Part shown: one piece after another, positions 59,030-64,000 of the stretch
Layout: each line of letters begins with the position of its first letter
Position numbering within the stretch: the first letter of the stretch is position 1
Assembly (NCBI RefSeq): GCF_900111245.1
Contig: NZ_FOGO01000009.1
Coordinates: 1-64,000 of the forward strand
Length of the DNA stretch: 64,000 nucleotides
Origin: Streptomyces qinglanensis
GTDB taxonomy: Bacteria > Actinomycetota > Actinomycetes > Streptomycetales > Streptomycetaceae
Direction: 5' to 3'
Translations under genes and position numbers: made by a program
The notes under the pieces: generated by a model
Told to the model about the DNA's origin: nothing
Seen by the model: only the letters and a program-made list of their open reading frames with translations
The model's database searches: none

Positions 59030-60013
59030 TCAGCAGACCTCCTCGAGATCCCGCCACTCGCGGGTGTCCGGGCTGTCGGCGACCCAGCCGTCCAGCAGCC
59101 CGTGCACCAGCGCGGCGGGCGCCGCCAGTCCGCACTCACGCTCCGGCACCCACAGCTCACCGGGTCCGCCCTGCGTCATATGGCCCAGCGGACCGGGATG
59201 GCCGGGCGAACTGTGGTCGTGCGGATCCAGATGCACGGTGCCGTCGCCCTCGTCGGCGGGCATGGCACTCTCCGAGCAGGCCCGGCACAGCAGCCGCACC
59301 GAGGAGGACCAGTCCTCGGCCGCGAACCCGGCGTCGGCCGCGAGCCGCTCCAGTGCGTCCCGGTCGCTCTCCGTGGCCGCCTCCAGCAGGACCACCCAGG
59401 TGGGCACCGGCGAGGGGGCCCACAGCTCGATCTCGTCGAAGACCGGGTACGACGGCCCGGCCGCCGTGGTGCGCTCGCCGTGCGGGACGCCGTCGTGCAG
59501 CACGACCTCGCCCCAGCGGCGCCCCGAGGAGGGCAGCGGGATGCTCTGGATCTCCATGCGCGCCGGGTCGATACGGCGGCCCCACACCACCTCGGCCTCG
59601 CCCTCCGGGGAGAGCCGTACGGCGGCGCTGCCGAGCTGCATCCCGGTGGGCTCCTCGGCGGCTGCCGCACCGTGCGAGGGGCCGGGCACGTGCAGCCCGT
59701 ACGCCTGCCAGGCCCGGCGGGCCAGCGGCCAGTCCTGGAGTGCGGTGGCCGCGATGCCCACGTTCCACCAGTCGGGCGCCCCGGACTCGCGGTCCAGCAG
59801 CGCCACGGCGCGCAGCCCCGCCGTGCGGGCCTGCTCCCAGTCGTGCCGGAACTTGTACAGCAGCGCGAGGTTGAACCAGGACTCCGAGAGCCACGGCTCC
59901 AGGTCGGCGGCACGGGTGAGCAGGGCGCCCGCGTCCTCGTAGCGCCCGTCGCCGATAAGCGTGAAAGCCCGGTCCGTCGCCTGCCGCCATGAAGCGGAGG
60001 GCCGGTGCCGCAC
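59030..60013 (-). CDS. Tetratricopeptide-repeat protein
   Basis: A 327-residue protein. The first 100 residues form TPR units (AFTLIGDGRYEDAGALLTRAADLEPWLSES..., WFNLALLYKFRHDWEQARTAGLRA..., WWNVGIAATALQDWPLARRAW). The rest is a mixed domain with MEIQSIPLPSSGRRWGEVVLHDG and a cysteine pair LLCRACS. It is a conserved Streptomyces protein in this position; the function is unknown. GTG 60013 is chosen; TTG at 60031 would add six residues (LRIFGK). Confidence 0.78.
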   Translation of the reverse strand: MRHRPSASWRQATDRAFTLIGDGRYEDAGALLTRAADLEPWLSESWFNLALLYKFRHDWEQARTAGLRAVALLDRESGAPDWWNVGIAATALQDWPLARRAWQAYGLHVPGPSHGAAAAEEPTGMQLGSAAVRLSPEGEAEVVWGRRIDPARMEIQSIPLPSSGRRWGEVVLHDGVPHGERTTAAGPSYPVFDEIELWAPSPVPTWVVLLEAATESDRDALERLAADAGFAAEDWSSSVRLLCRACSESAMPADEGDGTVHLDPHDHSSPGHPGPLGHMTQGGPGELWVPERECGLAAPAALVHGLLDGWVADSPDTREWRDLEEVC

Positions 60014-60203
60014 CTTGCCGAAGATCCTCAATGTGTTCCCGCCGATCCCGCCGTTCCGCCTGTCCTCGGACCCGGCCCGCGCCCGGCCCGCCGTCTGCCG
60101 ATGGGGTTGTGCACTCCGGACGCCGCTCGTCCGTCCACGCCTCTCGCGGTTCCCCCTTCGCATCCAACCATGCCCGCTCGGGTGCCCGCTCATTACCCGT
60201 GCG

Positions 60204-61511
60204 TCAGACGTCCGCTGTCCTGGCCACGACCCGTGACAGGGCCTCCACCACGCGTGGTTCGTGGTCACGCGCGGCCGCGCGCAGCCGGTGCAGGGCACGC
60301 GCGCGGGCCCCCGGGCCGGACGTCCCGCTGCCGCTGCCGCTGCCGCTGCCGCTGCCGCTGCCGCTGCCGCTGACAAGATCGTCGTAGGCGTTGACCGTGC
60401 GGAGTACCCGCGCGGTCACCGACTGCTCCCGGTAGGGATCGGCCTGCGACTCCACCGCGGACGCCACCCGGCGGCGGACGCCCGCCTGCCGCAGTACGGC
60501 GCCGCCCAGCAGGGCCACCCGGCGCTGGCTGCCGGGGTCCAGCACCGCCGTGGCACCGCCGGGCACCGGATCGGCCGGTGAGAGCTGCCCCACATCGTGC
60601 GTGAGGGCCGCGTACTCCAGCGCGGTGAGTTCCCCGCTGGTGAGGCCCAGCTCACGCCCCACGGCACGGCTGAGGTCCGCCACCCGGCGCGCATGCCCGC
60701 GTGGAGTGCAGCCCGCCACCTCGGGAGCCCGCGCGAGGGAGGCGAGGGTGGGCCGGTGGGTGGCCCGCGCGGAGGCACGCCGGCGCAGGGCGAACTGGAT
60801 GACGAGGACGGGGGCGCAGCACAGCGGCAGCGCCGGGAGCCCGGCGACGGCGACGGCCAGCGCGAAGAGCACGGCGGTGGCGGCGAGGGCGGGCACCGTG
60901 GCCAGGCGGGACCGCAACTGGGGGCGCGGTGCCCGGCCGTGGCGCCCCGGCGAAGCGGCCCCGGATTCGTCGGCGCGCACGGCGGCGGCCGCCAGGAGCG
61001 CGTCGAGGCAACCGACGAGCAGGGCCACGGCCAGCAGGCACAGCGGCAGGAGTCCGTCCGGCACGGCGGCTCCCTCCGACCGGCCCCGGCCGTACAGCGG
61101 TTGGCAGCACAGGGCCGCCGCGCCCACCCCGAGCACGAGCCGGGCGAGGGCCTGCGGCGGGGGCGCCTGCCCCAGTGCCACCAGCGGGGTCAACCCGACG
61201 AGAGAGCCGACGACGGCCACCGCGACGGCCTGCGCGGGACCGTGCCCGGCGGAGGCGCCGGCCACCTGGCCGCAGAGCGCATAGCCGAGTGCTGCGGCAC
61301 CGGAGAGCAGCCCGGTGTTACGGGCCTCGGCGCGCTCCTCGGGCAGCCGCACCCGGGCCAACTCCCCGGCGGCGACCAGCAGTCCGAAGGCCACTGCGGT
61401 ACCGGGCCGGGCGAGGCCGCACCACAGGGTGACGCCCAGAGCGCCGGACACCACCAGTGCGGCTGCCGCGTTGCAGGCGGCGACCAGCCGTGCCGCCGTG
61501 TCCGGGGTCAT
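60204..61511 (-). CDS. Membrane HD-domain protein
   Basis: A 435-residue protein. Residues 1-270 hold about eight hydrophobic segments, then an HD domain with GHARRVADLSRAVGRELG, EYAALTHDVGQLSPAD (the HD dyad) and VLRTVNAYDDLVSGSG. It lacks the GYP motif of its neighbour, so it may be a degenerate or differently specific phosphohydrolase. A Gly-Ser run interrupts the C-terminal region. The ATG overlaps the stop of the HD-GYP gene by ATGA, so the two are made together. Confidence 0.8.
   Translation of the reverse strand: MTPDTAARLVAACNAAAALVVSGALGVTLWCGLARPGTAVAFGLLVAAGELARVRLPEERAEARNTGLLSGAAALGYALCGQVAGASAGHGPAQAVAVAVVGSLVGLTPLVALGQAPPPQALARLVLGVGAAALCCQPLYGRGRSEGAAVPDGLLPLCLLAVALLVGCLDALLAAAAVRADESGAASPGRHGRAPRPQLRSRLATVPALAATAVLFALAVAVAGLPALPLCCAPVLVIQFALRRRASARATHRPTLASLARAPEVAGCTPRGHARRVADLSRAVGRELGLTSGELTALEYAALTHDVGQLSPADPVPGGATAVLDPGSQRRVALLGGAVLRQAGVRRRVASAVESQADPYREQSVTARVLRTVNAYDDLVSGSGSGSGSGSGSGSGTSGPGARARALHRLRAAARDHEPRVVEALSRVVARTADV
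60325..60372 (-). repeat. Eight in-frame hexanucleotide repeats in the HD protein gene
   Basis: Eight exact CCGCTG units on the plus strand code for Ser-Gly repeats on the minus strand. Confidence 0.9.
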
Positions 61512-62416
61512 ACGGCCACGCCGTCCAGCCGCGCCCCGGCCGCCGGGGCTGCGCTCCGGCGGCCGGCCGGCAGCGGGGCCGCCGCGCGTGCCCCGGAGAC
61601 CTCGGCGAACGGCCAGCCGTGCCGGCTCAGCGCCCGGCCGAGGGCAGCGACCATCCGGGGGTCGAACTGGGTGCCCGCGCAGCGCTCCAGCTCCTCCAGC
61701 GCCGCGGCGACGGGCCGCCCCGGGCGGTAGCAGCGGGTGGAGGTCATCGCGTCGAACGCGTCGGCGACGGCGACGATCCGGGCCACCTCCGGGATCTGCG
61801 CTCCGGCCAGTCCCCGCGGATATCCGGTCCCGTCCATCCGCTCGTGGTGGTGGAGCACCGCGGCCCGGGCCTCCCCCAGGAAGTCGAGCCCGCGGACGAT
61901 CTCGGCGCCGTGCTCGGGGTGCCGTTCCATGACGCGGCGCTCGGCGGGGGTGAGCGGTCCGGCTTTGCACAACAGCCCCGCGGGGACACCGAGTTTGCCG
62001 ATGTCGTGCAGGACACCCGCGCAGCGCAGTGTCTCGGTGCGCTCCTCGTCCAGCCCCAGTTCGCGGGCGATCAGCACGGCGGCGAGGCCGACCCGTTCGC
62101 CGTGGCCGCGGGTGTAGTGGTCCTTGATCTGGACCGCCTGGGAGAGCGCCCGCACCGCGGCCTGCCGGGCCGCCCGCTCGGGGCGGCACCACCGCAGCCC
62201 CCACCAGCCGAGCCACACCGGTCCCAGCGCGGAGAGCGCGGCGAGCGGACCGTAGGCGCTGCGCCACAGGACGACGGCCACCGGCACGGTCAGTGCGCAG
62301 GCCAGCGCGAGCGCCGCGCGGTTGCCCTCTGCCGCCCCGGCCGTCCGTGCGGGCGGCGGCCCGTGCTTCGTCCCTGCGGCGGCCGCCGCATCGGGCCTGC
62401 TCCTCGTGAGCCGCAT
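61508..62416 (-). CDS. HD-GYP domain phosphodiesterase, membrane-bound
   Basis: A 302-residue protein. Two membrane helices (about 38-80) precede the HD-GYP domain: KDHYTRGHGERVGLAAVLIA, CAGVLHDIGKLGVPAGLL (HD), HPEHGAEIVRGLDF, HHHERMDGTGYPRGLAG (GYP). HD-GYP enzymes hydrolyse cyclic di-GMP, which in Streptomyces controls development via BldD. The ATG at 62416 follows GGGGAGGAGG. It overlaps the HD gene downstream. Confidence 0.9.
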   Translation of the reverse strand: MRLTRSRPDAAAAAGTKHGPPPARTAGAAEGNRAALALACALTVPVAVVLWRSAYGPLAALSALGPVWLGWWGLRWCRPERAARQAAVRALSQAVQIKDHYTRGHGERVGLAAVLIARELGLDEERTETLRCAGVLHDIGKLGVPAGLLCKAGPLTPAERRVMERHPEHGAEIVRGLDFLGEARAAVLHHHERMDGTGYPRGLAGAQIPEVARIVAVADAFDAMTSTRCYRPGRPVAAALEELERCAGTQFDPRMVAALGRALSRHGWPFAEVSGARAAAPLPAGRRSAAPAAGARLDGVAV

Positions 62417-62755
62417 CACCGGCCTCCTCCCCGCCTGCTGCATGGCGGGGAGACTAGGAGCAGGGTGCGGGGCGGCTCACGGCACTCCGCCAGGTTCCCC
62501 CGTACGGGACAGTCCTTCCTCACCCGAAGGAGGGAGAAGGGGCGCTCTCGTACGGGTCTCGTGCCGGTCTCGTACGGGAAGTCCGCCGATCCGCCGCGCC
62601 CGGTGCACCCGCCGCGCCCGGTGCGAACTCCGGGCGCGGGGCGCGTCCTCGGGACTGCCGCGCCCGTCGGCGCAGCCGTCGGCACCCTGCGCTGCTCGGG
62701 CGGGGTTCCCGGCGCCGCTGGTGTTCTGCCGGCCCGGTGCCGCTCCCCCGGGTGT
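62417..62755. other. Gap between rsrA and HD-GYP genes
   Basis: These 339 bases contain no convincing gene. TCTCGTACGGG occurs twice, and short GC-rich repeats follow. It must hold the terminator of sigR-rsrA and the promoter of the HD-GYP operon. Confidence 0.45.
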
Positions 62756-63133
62756 TCAGCCGGGGTTCTTGTCGTCCCCGGAGCCGACCGCGTCGGCGGT
62801 CTCCGCCGACGCGCCCCCGGAGGCGGACCGGGGAAGCTCCTCCTCGCCGGAACCGGCGCCCGCGCCCTCGCGGGCCTCGCCCTGGCGGATCACCTCGATC
62901 CGCCCCATGACCTTGGACCGCAGGTCGGAGGGGACGTCGTCCTGGCCGCAGCAGCGCTTGACGAGCTTCTTGACCTCGCGCTCCAGCCCGTACTTCTCGA
63001 AGCAGGGCGAGCACTCGTCGAAGTGCTCCTGGAACTTGGCGCAGTCGCCTTCGGGCATCTCCCGATCGAGGTACTCGTAGAGGTGGTCGAGGACCTCGGA
63101 GCAGTCCGTCTCGTGCGGCTCTCCGCAACTCAT
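62756..63133 (-). CDS. rsrA: Zinc-containing anti-sigma factor RsrA
   Basis: A 125-residue ZAS-family protein. Zinc and thiol residues are at Cys3, His7, Cys11, Cys31, His37, Cys41, Cys44, Cys61 and Cys62, identical in position to those known in S. coelicolor. Oxidation forms the disulphide (Cys11 with Cys44), zinc leaves, and SigR is released. The C-terminal 45 residues are acidic and disordered. It overlaps sigR by ATGA. Confidence 0.97.
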   Translation of the reverse strand: MSCGEPHETDCSEVLDHLYEYLDREMPEGDCAKFQEHFDECSPCFEKYGLEREVKKLVKRCCGQDDVPSDLRSKVMGRIEVIRQGEAREGAGAGSGEEELPRSASGGASAETADAVGSGDDKNPG

Positions 63134-63801
63134 GAGCCCGAGCCTTTCCGGTCTTGCGACCCGTCCGCCGCGGCACCGGCCGGGACCAGGCCGCGCTCTT
63201 GCGCATAGCCCTCCAGCATCTCGCGAAGCTGGCGCCGTCCGCGGTGCAGACGGGACATCACCGTACCGATGGGTGTCCCCATGATGTCGGCGATCTCCTT
63301 GTACGCAAAGCCCTCGACATCGGCGAGGTAGACGGCGATGCGGAACTCCTCGGGGATGGCCTGGAGTGCTTCCTTCACATCGGAGTCCGGCAGGTGGTCG
63401 AGCGCCTGCGCCTCGGCCGAGCGCAGCCCGGTCGACATGTGCGACTCGGCTCGCGCAAGCTGCCAGTCCTCGATCTCCTCCGCCGCGCTGCGCTGGGGCT
63501 CGCGCTGCTTCTTGCGGTAGGAGTTGATGAAGGTGTTCGTCAGAATGCGGTACAGCCACGCCTTGAGGTTGGTGCCCTCACGGAACTGGTGGAAGGACGC
63601 GTACGCCTTCGCGTAGGTCTCCTGCACCAGGTCCTCGGCATCGGCCGGGTTCCGCGTCATCCGCAGCGCGGCGGAGTACATCTGGTCGAGGAACGCGAGC
63701 GCGTCCCGCTCGAAGCGCGCGCTGCGCTGCTCCACCGTCTCCGACGCCGCTGTCTCCTGCTGTGCGCTCGAGCCGCCTTCGGTCCCGGTGACCGGACCCA
63801 C
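63130..63801 (-). CDS. sigR: ECF sigma factor SigR (short, stable form)
   Basis: An ECF sigma factor of 223 residues from the GTG at 63801. Region 2 is FLDQMYSAALRMTRNPADAE, DLVQETYAKAYASFHQFREG, and LKAWLYRILTNTFINSYRKK; region 4 is PEEFRIAVYLADVEGFAYKE, IADIMGTPIGTVMSRLHRGR. It directs the thiol-oxidative stress response (thioredoxin, mycothiol and others) and transcribes its own gene. GGAGGAG lies upstream of the GTG. A second, longer product is possible from an ATG at 63966. Confidence 0.95.
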   Translation of the reverse strand: MGPVTGTEGGSSAQQETAASETVEQRSARFERDALAFLDQMYSAALRMTRNPADAEDLVQETYAKAYASFHQFREGTNLKAWLYRILTNTFINSYRKKQREPQRSAAEEIEDWQLARAESHMSTGLRSAEAQALDHLPDSDVKEALQAIPEEFRIAVYLADVEGFAYKEIADIMGTPIGTVMSRLHRGRRQLREMLEGYAQERGLVPAGAAADGSQDRKGSGS

Positions 63802-63966
63802 CTCCTCCAATGTGGTGGCGAGCCCGAACGAAGACCCGCCCGAATCGGAGAATAGACGACGACCGCCACCGCCCGCCGCTTGAATCTTCGCGCCGGAGGA
63901 CAGCGCCACTGTGGCCCAGTCCAGGTCAGCGGCCCGCGGACGCTGGGGGCAGGCGACAGAACCCAT
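63802..63966 (-). other. In-frame N-terminal extension giving SigR'
   Basis: The frame is open upstream to ATG 63966, adding exactly 55 residues to SigR (GGGAG ribosome site eight bases before). In S. coelicolor an unstable SigR' of the same extension length is made from the stress-induced promoter and is degraded by ClpP. Confidence 0.82.
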
Positions 63967-64000
63967 CGGGGCGGCTCCCTTTCCTCATGGAGGGTATGGC

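Overview
The window is chromosomal DNA of very high GC content, with strong third-position GC bias, GGAGG-type ribosome sites, frequent GTG starts and many ATGA/GTGA gene overlaps. It carries sigR-rsrA, a SigH operon, wblE, dasRABC, nickel superoxide dismutase, rppA and F420-type enzymes. Together these point to Streptomyces or a close relative. From about 15.7 kb to the end, gene content and order resemble, from memory, the Streptomyces coelicolor core region that runs from the malic enzyme to sigR. I saw no tRNA, rRNA, CRISPR array or insertion sequence.

Left part (1-15.7 kb): a partial lytic transglycosylase, a 5'-truncated TetR gene, a membrane protein and a PadR/permease-prefix pair come first. 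From 2.8 to 14.6 kb lies an almost complete KstR2-type cluster for degradation of steroid rings C and D (HIP pathway). It contains two acyl-CoA dehydrogenases (IpdE2/IpdE1), an enoyl-CoA hydratase, IpdF, KstR2, the FadA6 thiolase, two SDRs, EchA20, IpdA, IpdB and IpdC. They sit in four transcription units around two divergent promoters, which share an 18-bp candidate operator. No HIP-CoA ligase (FadD3) and no ring A/B genes are present.

Middle part (15.7-31 kb): an MDR oxidoreductase, an LLM-type oxidoreductase, an amino-acid ABC transporter, malic enzyme, a methyltransferase, a CGNR zinc-finger regulator, the sodX/sodN pair, and an rppA-cupin-P450 operon for tetrahydroxynaphthalene-derived pigment. 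These are followed by an acetyltransferase, a methyltransferase and a 77-residue protein behind an ECF/SigR-like promoter.

Regulatory core (31-43 kb): NUDIX hydrolase, two divergent NsdA-like regulators, an amidase, a PLP enzyme, the anti-sigma/SigH pair, a diacylglycerol-kinase-like enzyme, WblE and a PAS/GAF histidine kinase with a possible DasR site upstream.

Amino-sugar region (43-51 kb): the DasR regulator and divergent dasA-dasB-dasC, a GH3 N-acetylglucosaminidase, a SIS-domain isomerase/deaminase and a class II aldolase. This looks like one long operon for chitin-derived sugars. Several short tandem repeats lie in its gaps.

Right part (51-64 kb): CstA with its YbdD-like partner, an acetyltransferase, class Ia ribonucleotide reductase nrdAB under tandem NrdR boxes plus a cobalamin riboswitch, peptide deformylase, a TPR protein, an overlapping HD/HD-GYP membrane protein pair, and the rsrA/sigR thiol-stress system with the 55-residue SigR' extension.
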